A DNA stretch of 64,000 bases from Marinoscillum pacificum (GCF_024714495.1 NZ_JAMZMJ010000006.1:310001-374000); one strand, 5' to 3'. Positions 9,013 through 18,373 are shown, numbered from the stretch's first letter. Numbers and translations are program-made. The notes: generated by a model from the sequence alone, not told the origin.

Positions 9013-11385
9013 TTAAAACTTAAAGTTGTAAGAGATACCTGGGATAAGGGTGGCAAATATGGAGACCTGAACCGCTTCTGTAGTAATTGGCTCATCGTTT
9101 TCTGGTCGCTCTTGCTGTTGCCTGAAATAAATCGTGAATGGGTTTTTGCGCATGTAAGAATTGTATGCGGTAAATACCAATGATGGTTCACCCTTTCGCT
9201 CTTTGCCATTTGGTTTTATTTTTTTGAATGTCCAGGTAGCAGACAAGTCCAAACGGTGAGTAACTGGTACACGTCCTGCGTTTCTCGTGTCAACCGTTGG
9301 CGCTACGTAACCTTGGATCTCATATCTACCATTAGGTGAAGTAAACGGTGTTCCACTAATTGCACTTAGATTACTGGAAAGTGTCCATTGCTCATTGAGG
9401 TCGTAGAATGCAGCGAATGTCAGATTATGCAATTGATCGAATCGTGTAGGATACCAGTCATCATCTCCGATACCGTCTATTTTGAGTTCTGAACGACCTA
9501 AGGTGTAACTTACCCAACCAGTAAACTTCCCTTTGTTCTTTTTCACATAAAGTTCTACGCCATAAGCCCTTCCATTACCAGATAACAGCTCCCCTTCCAA
9601 TTCAGGATTGAAGAACAACTGGGCTCCATCGATGTAGTCAATTTGGTTTTTATTGTGTTTCCCATAAACCTCAATCGATGCTTCATAAGCATTATTTTTG
9701 AAGTTGCGGAAATAACCAAAAGCAATCTGATGGCCAATTTGTGGCTGGATATTGTTTGTTGTTGACGTCCAAAGATCCAGTGGATTAGAAGCTGTAGTAT
9801 TGGAAATGAGATGTAGATACTGTGACATTCTGTTGTAGCTCGCTTTTACAGAAGACACTGGGCTAAGCTGGTATTTTAAGCCAAGTCGTGGTTCTAGATT
9901 GTAGTAGCTTTCAATGATTTCTCCACGGCTTGATGATTCTATTGATTCAACAGGTTTTTTGCGACCAGGAATGGTGTCACCATAGGTGTAAATATCTGGT
10001 CCGCCAAGGTAATTGAAGTTGGAAAGACGCAGACCTGGCTGAATTGTTAAGTTGCCCATTTTTTGCTCCAGACCTAAGTAGGTAGAAGCTTCTAAAGCAC
10101 GTTGTTCCTGAAGGCTAATATCTATCTCCTCTCCAACACTAACTCCTCTTGCATCTGCTGGAACAAATCGATAAAGTATCGCATCAGCACCAAACTTCAA
10201 CTCACTGTTGGTATTAAGAAAGTAACTGAACTCTGGTTTAAACTGGTAAGAGATGATATTGGAATTCCACTCAAACAGGTCTTCTTCATCCTCTCCAAAC
10301 TTAAGTGTGTAATCATAGTCACTCACCAATAAGGTCACATTGGAAAATAGCTGATCATTGAAAAGATGGTTCCAACGGAGAGTTGCTGTTTTGTTTCCCC
10401 AGGTGAACCCTTGTGTTCCATCAAAAAGAAAGACGTCTCTACCCAAATATCCTGACAAGAATAATCTGTTCTTTTCATTGAAGGTGTAGTTGGTTTTAAG
10501 CGTTAGATCATAGAAGTAAAGCTGAGCACCGTCTCGAAGCTCTTCAACAAATGGTTTGAACAAAAGGTCGGCATAAGATCTTCTTCCGGCAATGATGAAT
10601 GATGCCTTGTCTTTTACCAGTGGTCCCTCTACTGCAAGTCGGCTAAAAATGGTGCCGACACCACCAGATACAGCATAGCGTTTGCTATTTCCTTCCTTCA
10701 TTCGTACATCAAGTACTGATGATATTCGACCTCCATATTGCGCTGGAATGCCTCCTTTATACAACTTGACGTCCTTCACTGCATCAGGATTGAATACCGA
10801 AAAGAATCCCAATAAGTGAGAAGAATTATAAACCGGGGCCTCGTCCAAAAGAATTAAGTTTTGACCAACGCTTCCCCCGCGGACATTGAATCCTGAAGCT
10901 CCTTCACCAACTGAGGAAACGCCGGGTAGCAATTGAATACTCTTGATTACATCAACTTCTCCCAGGAAAGCAGGTATTTTTTCAATCGTCTTGATGTCCA
11001 TTTCCTGTGTGCTCATGGCTACTTCAGAAACATTGGCATCTTCAGCTTTTGCGCTTACCACTACTTCTTGTAGTTGTTGACTACCTGCTCCCAACTCCAC
11101 ATCTACACGTTGGTTAGAAGTTAAATTGATAGACTTGGTGATGGTTTCATACCCCACATAACGAAAGTCCACGGTATATTGACCTGGAGGTACTGTTATG
11201 GAATAGAACCCATACACGTTGGTGATATTACCACTGTTGAGTTCTTTGATGAGCACTGTGGCTCCAATTAGCGTTTCACCATTTTCTGCGTCCTTGACGT
11301 ATCCACTTAGCGTGATTTTTTCCTGTGCCTGGGCAAAAAATGTGATAAACCCAATGAACAGGCCGGCGAGATGAATTTTTTTCAA
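9013..11385 (-). CDS. TonB-dependent outer-membrane receptor with CarboxypepD_reg-like N-terminal domain
   Basis: 790 aa. Signal peptide (residues about 1-20), then a carboxypeptidase-regulatory-like beta-sandwich (about 25-105: ITLSGYVKDAENGETLIGAT, FRYVGYETI). The plug follows (about 115-230: IKSIQLLPGVSSVGEGASGF, NVRGG, ILLDEAPVYNSSHLLGFFSV), then the 22-strand barrel ending in an aromatic C-terminus (NFKF). It imports a ligand across the outer membrane using TonB energy. The only in-frame start near the signal peptide is TTG at 11385; no ATG is available upstream. It is the first gene of the unit with DUF4249, MFS and a lipoprotein. No SusD and no glycoside hydrolases are nearby, so a glycan substrate is not indicated. 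Confidence 0.93.
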   Translation of the reverse strand: MKKIHLAGLFIGFITFFAQAQEKITLSGYVKDAENGETLIGATVLIKELNSGNITNVYGFYSITVPPGQYTVDFRYVGYETITKSINLTSNQRVDVELGAGSQQLQEVVVSAKAEDANVSEVAMSTQEMDIKTIEKIPAFLGEVDVIKSIQLLPGVSSVGEGASGFNVRGGSVGQNLILLDEAPVYNSSHLLGFFSVFNPDAVKDVKLYKGGIPAQYGGRISSVLDVRMKEGNSKRYAVSGGVGTIFSRLAVEGPLVKDKASFIIAGRRSYADLLFKPFVEELRDGAQLYFYDLTLKTNYTFNEKNRLFLSGYLGRDVFLFDGTQGFTWGNKTATLRWNHLFNDQLFSNVTLLVSDYDYTLKFGEDEEDLFEWNSNIISYQFKPEFSYFLNTNSELKFGADAILYRFVPADARGVSVGEEIDISLQEQRALEASTYLGLEQKMGNLTIQPGLRLSNFNYLGGPDIYTYGDTIPGRKKPVESIESSSRGEIIESYYNLEPRLGLKYQLSPVSSVKASYNRMSQYLHLISNTTASNPLDLWTSTTNNIQPQIGHQIAFGYFRNFKNNAYEASIEVYGKHNKNQIDYIDGAQLFFNPELEGELLSGNGRAYGVELYVKKNKGKFTGWVSYTLGRSELKIDGIGDDDWYPTRFDQLHNLTFAAFYDLNEQWTLSSNLSAISGTPFTSPNGRYEIQGYVAPTVDTRNAGRVPVTHRLDLSATWTFKKIKPNGKERKGEPSLVFTAYNSYMRKNPFTIYFRQQQERPENDEPITTEAVQVSIFATLIPGISYNFKF

Positions 11386-11649
11386 TTTAGTTTGAGGTTT
11401 TTGATTGATCTCCGTAAAAAACGGGCTGAATGCAAAGAGGTTTTATAATTTGAGATAAAATTCGTGTTATCATTTCTTTTCCATTGAAATAATAATCCAA
11501 ATTCACCAACATTCTTCGCATAGCACCATGTGTAGGGAAACTAAATCGGCCAATACCCCCACAATCGTCAGAAGTTTTTTCTTTTATTCTCGTCATTTGG
11601 ATAAAAATGGCTTGTTTCAAACAACCTACGAGGTTTTCTAGTTAGGTAG

Positions 11650-12645
11650 TTGGTATATTTTTTAACATCAACTCTATTGGATACCGTTTTATACATTTTT
11701 TCCGGCCTATTGCTGATTGCTATCATTCTACCATTGATTAGAAATGATTATTGGGTGTTTAGAATTTTTGAGTTTCCACGATATCAGAAGTGGTGGATCA
11801 CAGGTATATTGATGGTAGCGACAATCGTTTACTTGTTTTATACCAATGATGTTTGGATGACAAGAGTGTTTGCTGGGCAAATGGGCATCTTCGTCTATTT
11901 GAGCTATCAGATATTTCCTTTTACGCCATTTGCTCCACGACACCTGAAAGGCAATAAAGACCCTGAAAAACCTAATATCCGATTTGTTGTCAGCAATGTT
12001 TATCAATACAATCGTAAACACCACAAGTTGATTGGCGAGGTGACTCGATTTGATTCAGATGTGATGGTGTTTGTGGAGACTGACGATTGGTGGAAAGATC
12101 GATTGAAGGAAGCGCTGGACGAGAAGTTTCCAAATCAAATACTTTGCCCAATTGATAATACTTATGGCATGTTGTTGTTCACAAAACTACCAATCAAGTC
12201 TTATGACTTAAGGTATTTGATAAAGGATGGAATACCGTCAATAAGATGCGTCTTGGAGCACGAGTGCTGTGATATTACTTTTTACGCGGTACACCCGGAA
12301 CCTCCAGTTCCCAATGAGAATCCACGCTCTACAGCCAGAGATAAAGAGCTGGCAAAAGTAGCTGAAGAAGTGCGAGAATTGGATTGCCCTGTAGTGGTGG
12401 CAGGTGACCTTAATGATGTAGCCTGGAGTTATACCACCGAAAATTTTGTAGAGCAATCTGGCTTATTCGATCCAAGAAGAGGTAGAGGCATGTATAGTAC
12501 ATTCCATGCGAATTACCCACTCTTGAGATGGCCATTGGATCATGTCTTTTGTTCCAGCCATTTTAAACTCAACCGAATGCGATGCTTGCGAAATTCTGGT
12601 TCTGATCACCTGCCTATTTATGTGGATTTGGCTGTAGAATCATGA
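11650..12645 (+). CDS. Membrane-anchored endonuclease/exonuclease/phosphatase (EEP) family protein
   Basis: 331 aa. Three hydrophobic segments at the N-terminus (about residues 10-30, 45-65, 70-90) are followed by an EEP-fold domain (about 100-328). Visible motifs: FVVSNVYQYN, VMVFVETDDWW (catalytic Glu), AVHPEPPVPNENPRS, VVVAGDLNDVAWSYTTENF (Asp/Asn pair) and SGSDHLPIYVDL (catalytic His). This architecture is common for YafD-like membrane hydrolases of unknown substrate. The start is TTG at 11650; another TTG is 9 codons downstream and there is no nearby ATG, so the start is uncertain. It is convergent with the pirin gene, with a 6-bp overlap at the stops. Confidence 0.88.
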   Translation: MVYFLTSTLLDTVLYIFSGLLLIAIILPLIRNDYWVFRIFEFPRYQKWWITGILMVATIVYLFYTNDVWMTRVFAGQMGIFVYLSYQIFPFTPFAPRHLKGNKDPEKPNIRFVVSNVYQYNRKHHKLIGEVTRFDSDVMVFVETDDWWKDRLKEALDEKFPNQILCPIDNTYGMLLFTKLPIKSYDLRYLIKDGIPSIRCVLEHECCDITFYAVHPEPPVPNENPRSTARDKELAKVAEEVRELDCPVVVAGDLNDVAWSYTTENFVEQSGLFDPRRGRGMYSTFHANYPLLRWPLDHVFCSSHFKLNRMRCLRNSGSDHLPIYVDLAVES

Positions 12646-13518
12646 TTTTCCAGGAAATGGCACATAGCTATCATCTCCTGGGACTTTCGGGTATTTTTTA
12701 TCGATCCAGTCCTGTTTAGCCTGAGCCAATGTTTCTTTTTCGGTAGCTACCCAGTTCCAGGAAATGTATCGTTCCTCAGGAAATGGTTTTCCTCCAAACA
12801 AGAAAATGTGAGTTCCAGCTTTCATGGTCAGGTTACAAGCATTATCCGTTTTAGAAACCAACATATTGCCCGCATCCAGTGAATGCTCACATGCTTGGAT
12901 GGATCCTTCTACTATACAAATACCGATTTCTCCTTCCAGTTGGCTATTGATTTCCAACGTGTAGTCTTCAGTTGTTTTGATCTCTACCATGAAGAGCTCC
13001 GAATGAACAGGAAGAGGAGATTCTTTGCCAAACCCTTTACCAGCAACTAGCACAAATTCTGCGGTTCCATCTGTCCAGGAAGGAAGTTCCGATTTATCCA
13101 GATGGTGAAACTCTGGCTCCATAAACTCCAGCTCCTTAGGAAGTGCTACCCAGATTTGATAGCCATGCAGTCCATAAGTTTGACCATCTCGCATGCTTTC
13201 TGGGGTTCGTTCTGTATGCGTAACCCCTTTTCCTGCTACCATCCAGTTAACCGAGCCGGGAACAATCTTCTTATTGGTGCCCAGACTATCCTGATGTACG
13301 ATTTCTCCATCCAGTAAAAACGTCAATGTGGACAGACCAATGTGTGGATGAACATCAACATCCAGATAGCTCCCAGGTCCAATTTTGCTTGGCCCCATGT
13401 GATCAATGAATATGAATGGTCCCACCATACGCTTTTTGCGGAATGGAATGAGACGGCCTACCATAAAGTCGCCAATATCTCGGCTTCTTTCTTCAATGAT
13501 TAAATCTGAATTGGACAT
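12640..13518 (-). CDS. Pirin family protein
   Basis: 292 aa bicupin of the pirin family. The N-terminal cupin carries the metal-ligand residues in GPFIFIDHMGP and DVDVHPHIGLSTLTFLLDG (two His), then the later His in IVHQDSLG and GKGVTHTERTPE (His and Glu). The C-terminal cupin region contains LPVHSELFMVEIKT and LFGGKPFPEERYI. Some pirins are quercetin 2,3-dioxygenases, others are redox or iron-dependent regulators; which applies here is not visible. A perfect 11-bp inverted repeat (13528-13563) just upstream of its ATG suggests control by a dimeric repressor. Confidence 0.92.
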   Translation of the reverse strand: MSNSDLIIEERSRDIGDFMVGRLIPFRKKRMVGPFIFIDHMGPSKIGPGSYLDVDVHPHIGLSTLTFLLDGEIVHQDSLGTNKKIVPGSVNWMVAGKGVTHTERTPESMRDGQTYGLHGYQIWVALPKELEFMEPEFHHLDKSELPSWTDGTAEFVLVAGKGFGKESPLPVHSELFMVEIKTTEDYTLEINSQLEGEIGICIVEGSIQACEHSLDAGNMLVSKTDNACNLTMKAGTHIFLFGGKPFPEERYISWNWVATEKETLAQAKQDWIDKKYPKVPGDDSYVPFPGKS

Positions 13519-13527
13519 AAGGAATAC

Positions 13528-13563
13528 TTTGACTGATTAAGTTAAATAACCCAATCAGTCAAA
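13528..13563. promoter_or_regulatory. Perfect 11-bp inverted repeat upstream of the pirin gene
   Basis: TTTGACTGATT (13528-13538) and its exact reverse complement AATCAGTCAAA (13553-13563) are separated by 14 bp. The element lies 10 bp before the pirin start and 15 bp after the end of the ABC permease gene. No T-run follows on either strand, so an operator (TetR-like) is more likely than a terminator. The regulator is not identified. Confidence 0.6.
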
Positions 13564-13578
13564 GCAATGTTCCCGTGA

Positions 13579-16179
13579 TTATTCATGACGTAGATTTTCT
13601 ACTGGATTCACTTTTCCAGCTTTTAGCAATTGCCCGATAATGCTTAATGATAGCGTGAGCACCATGATTAAAATGGCTACAATAAAAGGAGTAGCACTGG
13701 CAGGAGCAGGGTCTGGATAGATGCTTACTATCATTTGGTTAATTAAGAAATAACCTAGAGGGGCACCAAGAAAGAAAGCAATAATCACTATCCAAAAATA
13801 TTGTCGGGAAGCTACTGTAATGATTTGCAACAGCTCAGCACCAAGGATTTTTCTCACGCTGAATTCTTTGAGTCTGCTTTGGATATTAAATGAGAGTAGT
13901 CCAAAGAGACCTAAACTCGCGAGCACCACAGCGATCAAAGAAATAAAGCCGATGATCATAATATTGCTATCCATTTCTCTTAGGTATTCATCATAGGCAT
14001 CCATTTGAATCACTCGATCATACGGATCATTTGGTGCTATATTTGACCAATATTCCTTTACAGAGGCATCTAATCGATTAATAGTTCCTGGAGTGGATTT
14101 AAAAATGGCATAATGATATTCCTCTTTAGGATTAACACAGATCATAGCTGGCAATAATGGCTCATAAGCGATCCAAAGATGATACTGGAAGTCTTCTACA
14201 ACTCCAACAATCGTGTATATGTCGCTATCGATGGAAATACGCTTTCCAAGTGGATCAGAAAGATTGAGTTTGGATACCATTTGTTCGTTGATGATTACCT
14301 CCATATTGGACTCATCTTCCAAATCACGATTAGCAAACCGTCCTTCTATGAGTTTTAATTGCATTAATTGAGCATATTCAGGAGCAGCTCCAAGAACTAT
14401 AGAGCGTATGTCATTTTCAAGATATTTGACGGAGTATGCTCCATAATCTTGAGTGAAATTGTCACTGGCTCCGATCATTTGTGCTACATCAGGATGGTGA
14501 TCGGCAAATTCTCTTAAAGCAGAGAATTGTGATTGATCATTTACCCTTACGCTTAAAATATCTTCCGCATTATAGCCCCACGCAGTATTTTTGAGATGCA
14601 TGGCATTGTAAGCAAACAAGAAACCTGAGACCACTGTGATAAACGCCACGGTCAGCTGGAAGCCCAGAAGTATTTTGCTGAACAGGTTTTTGCTCCCAAA
14701 GCGTGTCTTTCCTTTAAATATGCTGACCGGTTGAAATTTGGAAACGTACAACGATGGGTAAAGGCTAGAAATAATTCCCACAAAAAGGAAGATGCCTAAA
14801 AAGAAAGCAATCATTGTATAGATGGAAGCAAACTTGAATGGAATTGTGAAAGGAAGGACGCTATTAAACCCTGGCATAAAAAGAAAATAAGAAATGATAC
14901 AGCCCAAAAGGATGGCGATAATCACTTGCAGGAGGTTTTCGAATAGAAACTGTATCGCAATTCCGCTTCGGTTACTTCCCATTACTTTTCTCAAGGCAAT
15001 TTCTTTGAGACGTTTGGTAGATGAGGCAACAGAAATGTTCATGTAGTTGAAACATGCTAAAAGAGTCAACAAAACGGCAATGACACCAAGAGCAATTCTA
15101 CCAGAAGGGTGGGAGCTACCAGCCACCGGACTGTTGATTTCAAAGTTTCGCTGTGAGAGCTCATTGAGCGATATCAATTCAAAATCTTCTATAATCCATT
15201 CTGGGTCAAAAGAGTTTTGGACTTCTATGTATTGTAAGAGTTCTGATTTGAACTCGTTGGGATCCGTGCCATCCTGCAATACCACAAACGTTGCGTCGGT
15301 AAGGTAAGCCCAGTCAAGCTTTTTGGCCATACCTATTTCCTCGAAATTGGCCATGGGGATCATAAAGTCTAACCGAATGCTGGTATTGTATCGATACTTG
15401 TCTAATACAGCTCCTATCGTAAAGGTTTTCACCTTTGAGTTGTAAAACTTCATGGTGATCTGCTTGCCTATAGGATCTTCATCGGCAAAGTATTTTTCCG
15501 CCATATAATAGGAGATCACTACATGATCCCTATTCTCTAGAGTCTTATGATCTCCGCTTAAAAAGCCATAATCAAGATTGTCAAGATATCCTGGATCAAC
15601 AAAGTTTAGGTTTTCCTGGAACACTTTGTCTTCATATTTGACATTGGCAGTTTGATGTTCGATGCGAAAGATGTCTACGGCCTGAGGATGGTTTGCGAGG
15701 ATTGTAGGCCCTAATTCGATTGGAGAATCTCCCCAGGTGCTTAGGTTACCATCATCGTTTCGAACCTTATTGACAATCTGGTAAATGTTAGCAGCATTGC
15801 TGTGGTAGCGGTCCATGTTTTGCTGCATGTCTATGAAGATGAATAGCGTAATGAGACAGCCTAATGCTAGTGCGAGTCCGAGTATGTTGATACTGGAGGT
15901 TAGCCAGTTTCGGGTTATGTTCCGAAACCCGACTTGTAGGTAATTGCTAATCATAATTATTGAGTTTGATCTTTGATTGTACGTTTTTGACCTTTTGATA
16001 TTGGACCACCTACAGAATCGGATCACATCCCAAGCGAACCGCTTCCTGGCGAATGATGGTCCTTTTTCATCAATTCGCCTGTCGAATAGTTCGTAGATGT
16101 CACCCTCTATTTCTTCCAGTAGTTGAGGATTACAATACCACTTTAAAAATCGCTGAGCCCATTGCGGAGGATTAATCAT
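13579..16179 (-). CDS. MacB/FtsX-type ABC transporter permease with N-terminal prefix domain
   Basis: 866 aa membrane protein. The N-terminal ~75 residues (PPQWAQRFLKWYCNPQLLEE, then GDIYELFDRR) form the soluble permease prefix domain seen in Bacteroidota permeases paired with PadR regulators. After it come two repeats of MacB-type periplasmic domain plus FtsX permease: a first TM helix near residue 95, three helices around 375-500, one at about 520 and three at the C-terminus. Motif: SSTKRLKEIALRKVMGSNRS. No ATP-binding subunit is encoded beside it, so an ATPase must come from elsewhere. It overlaps the PadR gene by one base (TGATG), so the two are co-transcribed. Substrate unknown; antibiotic, lipid or signalling-peptide handling are all possible. 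Confidence 0.9.
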   Translation of the reverse strand: MINPPQWAQRFLKWYCNPQLLEEIEGDIYELFDRRIDEKGPSFARKRFAWDVIRFCRWSNIKRSKTYNQRSNSIIMISNYLQVGFRNITRNWLTSSINILGLALALGCLITLFIFIDMQQNMDRYHSNAANIYQIVNKVRNDDGNLSTWGDSPIELGPTILANHPQAVDIFRIEHQTANVKYEDKVFQENLNFVDPGYLDNLDYGFLSGDHKTLENRDHVVISYYMAEKYFADEDPIGKQITMKFYNSKVKTFTIGAVLDKYRYNTSIRLDFMIPMANFEEIGMAKKLDWAYLTDATFVVLQDGTDPNEFKSELLQYIEVQNSFDPEWIIEDFELISLNELSQRNFEINSPVAGSSHPSGRIALGVIAVLLTLLACFNYMNISVASSTKRLKEIALRKVMGSNRSGIAIQFLFENLLQVIIAILLGCIISYFLFMPGFNSVLPFTIPFKFASIYTMIAFFLGIFLFVGIISSLYPSLYVSKFQPVSIFKGKTRFGSKNLFSKILLGFQLTVAFITVVSGFLFAYNAMHLKNTAWGYNAEDILSVRVNDQSQFSALREFADHHPDVAQMIGASDNFTQDYGAYSVKYLENDIRSIVLGAAPEYAQLMQLKLIEGRFANRDLEDESNMEVIINEQMVSKLNLSDPLGKRISIDSDIYTIVGVVEDFQYHLWIAYEPLLPAMICVNPKEEYHYAIFKSTPGTINRLDASVKEYWSNIAPNDPYDRVIQMDAYDEYLREMDSNIMIIGFISLIAVVLASLGLFGLLSFNIQSRLKEFSVRKILGAELLQIITVASRQYFWIVIIAFFLGAPLGYFLINQMIVSIYPDPAPASATPFIVAILIMVLTLSLSIIGQLLKAGKVNPVENLRHE

Positions 16180-16523
16180 CAGAAGGAGAATTTGAATGAA
16201 ATGTCCGGAATGTTATTATAAAGCTTCATTCTGTAACTCATCGAGTAGTCGAGTACACTTTTTCCCGATGCGGTTAAAGAAAAATATCGCTTGCGTCTGC
16301 CGCCTCGTTCTTGAGTAGCACCACCCATCCAGCTATTGAGATAGCCTTTGGTTTCTAGTCGCTTTAAGACCGCATGTACGGCACTTACATTGAGATCTCT
16401 ACCGGATAATTTTTTTATTTCATCCATAATAGATACCCCGTAGGCTTCATTATTTAGTGAACCAACAGTGAGTAATATCAGCTCTTCTAACTCTCCTAAA
16501 TGCTCTCCTTTGCTCATATTCAA
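16179..16523 (-). CDS. PadR family transcriptional regulator
   Basis: 114 aa winged-helix regulator: LGELEELILLTVGSLNNEAY opens the PadR domain, followed by VSIMDEIKKLSGRDLNVSAV, HAVLKRLETKGYLNSWMGGA and RGGRRKRYFSLTASGK in the wing. The usual C-terminal dimerisation helix is short, as in the small PadR subgroup. Its stop overlaps the start of the permease gene, so it probably controls its own two-gene operon. An 8-bp-arm palindrome sits immediately upstream (16526-16556). Confidence 0.92.
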   Translation of the reverse strand: MNMSKGEHLGELEELILLTVGSLNNEAYGVSIMDEIKKLSGRDLNVSAVHAVLKRLETKGYLNSWMGGATQERGGRRKRYFSLTASGKSVLDYSMSYRMKLYNNIPDISFKFSF

Positions 16524-16525
16524 CG

Positions 16526-16556
16526 ATTATATTTGTTATACAAACGTGAATATAAT
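16526..16556. promoter_or_regulatory. Candidate PadR autoregulatory operator
   Basis: Nested dyads: outer arms ATTATATT (16526-16533) and AATATAAT (16549-16556), and an inner TTTGT-TAT-ACAAA (16532-16544). They begin 3 bases upstream of the padR start codon, in the promoter region. PadR regulators bind such dyads and often repress their own operon. The dyads are seen; the binding is inferred. Confidence 0.5.
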
Positions 16557-16746
16557 GCATTAGTTCTATTTTTGTATAAGTAATTAAGTTAATGAATGCA
16601 TAATGTGTTTTCTTATGGGCTGTGAATCAGTCATTTACCTATTTTAATGATGAGAATACCTACTTTTAAAATTTTTGAAATCCGTTTGGTAGGGTATTTG
16701 TCGTAACTACCGTTGAATAGTCAATAACACCTAAACGATATACGAC

Positions 16747-16944
16747 ATGATTTACTTATGGCACAATAGCAACATTGGAATGTACGAAATGGGAGATTTT
16801 ACTGAAAAGACCATTAAAGAGGCAAGCAGTGAAATTACAGTTGTTTATGAATTTGATCATTCTGAAGTAAAATGTGCAGAAAAGATTCTCAAAAATCTAA
16901 ATCGTGCGTCTACGGAAATCTCCAGTAAACTGGCTGTAGCTTAA
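16747..16944 (+). CDS. Small protein of unknown function
   Basis: 65 aa, no recognised family, no signal peptide or membrane helix. The sequence is mixed alpha/beta and acidic, with a single Cys in EVKCAEKIL. ATG start. Its stop overlaps the end of the convergent ypdA by 4 bp, a compact arrangement that favours a real gene. It has more than 200 bp of upstream sequence that could hold a promoter. Confidence 0.55.
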   Translation: MIYLWHNSNIGMYEMGDFTEKTIKEASSEITVVYEFDHSEVKCAEKILKNLNRASTEISSKLAVA

Positions 16945-17927
16945 GCTTCGAGCTCTGCCCATTTTTTCTTTAGATCCTCCACGATCATTTCGGCATGTAC
17001 ACGGGAGTTTTCTATAAACCAGATATTGGTTTTGAGGCCACCACAGATTACTCCAGCGAGATAAATATTCTCGACATTAGTTTCCATGGTTTCTGCATTG
17101 TAAAAAGGAGTCATGAAATCATCAGAACCAATAGTTACTCCAACACTTTTGAGGAAAGAAAAGTCTGGCTGATACCCAGTCATAGCCAGCACAAAATCAT
17201 TAGGGATGGATTTTGGACCTTCTGGAGTCATAATATCCACTGACCGTTCATGAATCTCTGTGATATTTGATTTGAAATAAGCTTTGATGGATCCTTCCTT
17301 GATTCGGTTTTCAATATCTGGACGCACCCAATACTTCACTCGGGGATTAATTTCTTCTTCGCGAATGACCATAGTCACGGATTTGGCACCTTTTCTCCAG
17401 GTTTCGAGTGCAACATCAACTGATGAGTTCGCAGCACCCACCACCAGTACATCCATGTCATAGTATGGATGTGGCTCATCATAATAGTGTTTTACTTTCG
17501 GTAAATCTTCACCAGGAACATTTAGCAGATACGGCAAATCATAAAATCCAGTAGCGATGACAATGGCTTTGGCTTGATACGATCCTTTTGTTGTGTTTAT
17601 TTCATACAAGTCTCCCAACTTGTTAACTTCATTAACTGATTCATACAGCCTGGTATTGAGGTTCCATGAGGAGGCTACCCTTCGGAAATATTCTAAAGCC
17701 TCAGAGCGAGTTGGCTTTGGATTATGTGATATGAAAGGAACTCCACCCACTTCCAATTTATCAGAAGTACTAAAGAAGGTCATGTTCTTCGGGTAGTTGT
17801 ATAAAGAATTTACCAGACAGCCTTTATCAATGATCACATGACTCAAGCCAGCTTTAGAAGCTTCTATTCCACATGCCAGCCCAATAGGACCAGCCCCAAT
17901 GATCAATATATCTGTATTTTCTTTCAT
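16941..17927 (-). CDS. ypdA: YpdA family bacillithiol-disulfide reductase (Bdr-like)
   Basis: Flavoprotein of 328 aa that in characterised relatives uses NADPH to reduce bacillithiol disulfide. The FAD-binding GxGxxG is at the N-terminus (ILIIGAGPIGLACG, with the family's Cys in LACG) and the NADPH-binding loop is VVGAANSSVDVALE (about residues 165-178). The YpdA-specific stretch VNSLYNYPKNMTFFSTSDKL is at about 39-58. It belongs to the thioredoxin-reductase-like fold but lacks a CxxC pair, as expected for YpdA. The assignment fits with bshC 1.3 kb further on, on the same strand. Confidence 0.9.
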   Translation of the reverse strand: MKENTDILIIGAGPIGLACGIEASKAGLSHVIIDKGCLVNSLYNYPKNMTFFSTSDKLEVGGVPFISHNPKPTRSEALEYFRRVASSWNLNTRLYESVNEVNKLGDLYEINTTKGSYQAKAIVIATGFYDLPYLLNVPGEDLPKVKHYYDEPHPYYDMDVLVVGAANSSVDVALETWRKGAKSVTMVIREEEINPRVKYWVRPDIENRIKEGSIKAYFKSNITEIHERSVDIMTPEGPKSIPNDFVLAMTGYQPDFSFLKSVGVTIGSDDFMTPFYNAETMETNVENIYLAGVICGGLKTNIWFIENSRVHAEMIVEDLKKKWAELEA

Positions 17928-17982
17928 GTGTATTATTTCTTTCAGTTTTCCATTTGTATCCTCTCACAATCGAGAGATTGGA

Positions 17983-18360
17983 TTACATATCATTATCGCT
18001 TTTGAAATTTGACTTAATCTTCTGAAGAACATTCTGAATATCCTTAACAACCTGATTGTTGCTAAATCTTAGAACGTTAATGCCATGTTCTTTCAAGAAT
18101 AAATCTCGTTCTTGATCCAATTGTTTACCTTCTTCAGTAAAGTGGTGATACCCATCTAGCTCAATCGCAAGAGATTCCGTAGGGCAATAAAAGTCGAGTA
18201 TATACTCACCAAAACTGTGTTGACGTCTGAATTTACGACCTTCTAGCTGCTTACCCTTCAGATATTGCCATAGAATCACCTCTTCTTCAGTGGCATTATT
18301 CCTTAAAGACTTTCTAATCTCTTTAAGTTCAGGTTTATTATTTAGCTGTTGATGATCCAT
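17983..18360 (-). CDS. DUF559 (Vsr/REase-like fold) protein
   Basis: 125 aa member of the DUF559 family, related to very-short-patch-repair endonucleases. Characteristic motifs: RKSLRNNATEEEVILWQYLK, FRRQHSFGEYILDFYC and LAIELDGYHH, which supply the Asp, Glu and Asp/His expected in the nuclease core. The function of the family is unproven. Such genes are found in many copies in some Bacteroidota genomes, and two GC-rich hairpin repeats lie directly upstream here. It is separated from ypdA by 55 bp. Confidence 0.88.
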   Translation of the reverse strand: MDHQQLNNKPELKEIRKSLRNNATEEEVILWQYLKGKQLEGRKFRRQHSFGEYILDFYCPTESLAIELDGYHHFTEEGKQLDQERDLFLKEHGINVLRFSNNQVVKDIQNVLQKIKSNFKSDNDM

Positions 18361-18373
18361 TTATCTCTACCAC

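Noticed and set aside
11387-11620. Open frame of 77 codons on the minus strand upstream of the TonB receptor
   Set aside because: No family features; it contains mixed composition, lies in the presumed regulatory gap, and its end abuts the receptor start. The gap 11386-11649 otherwise shows nothing I can name.
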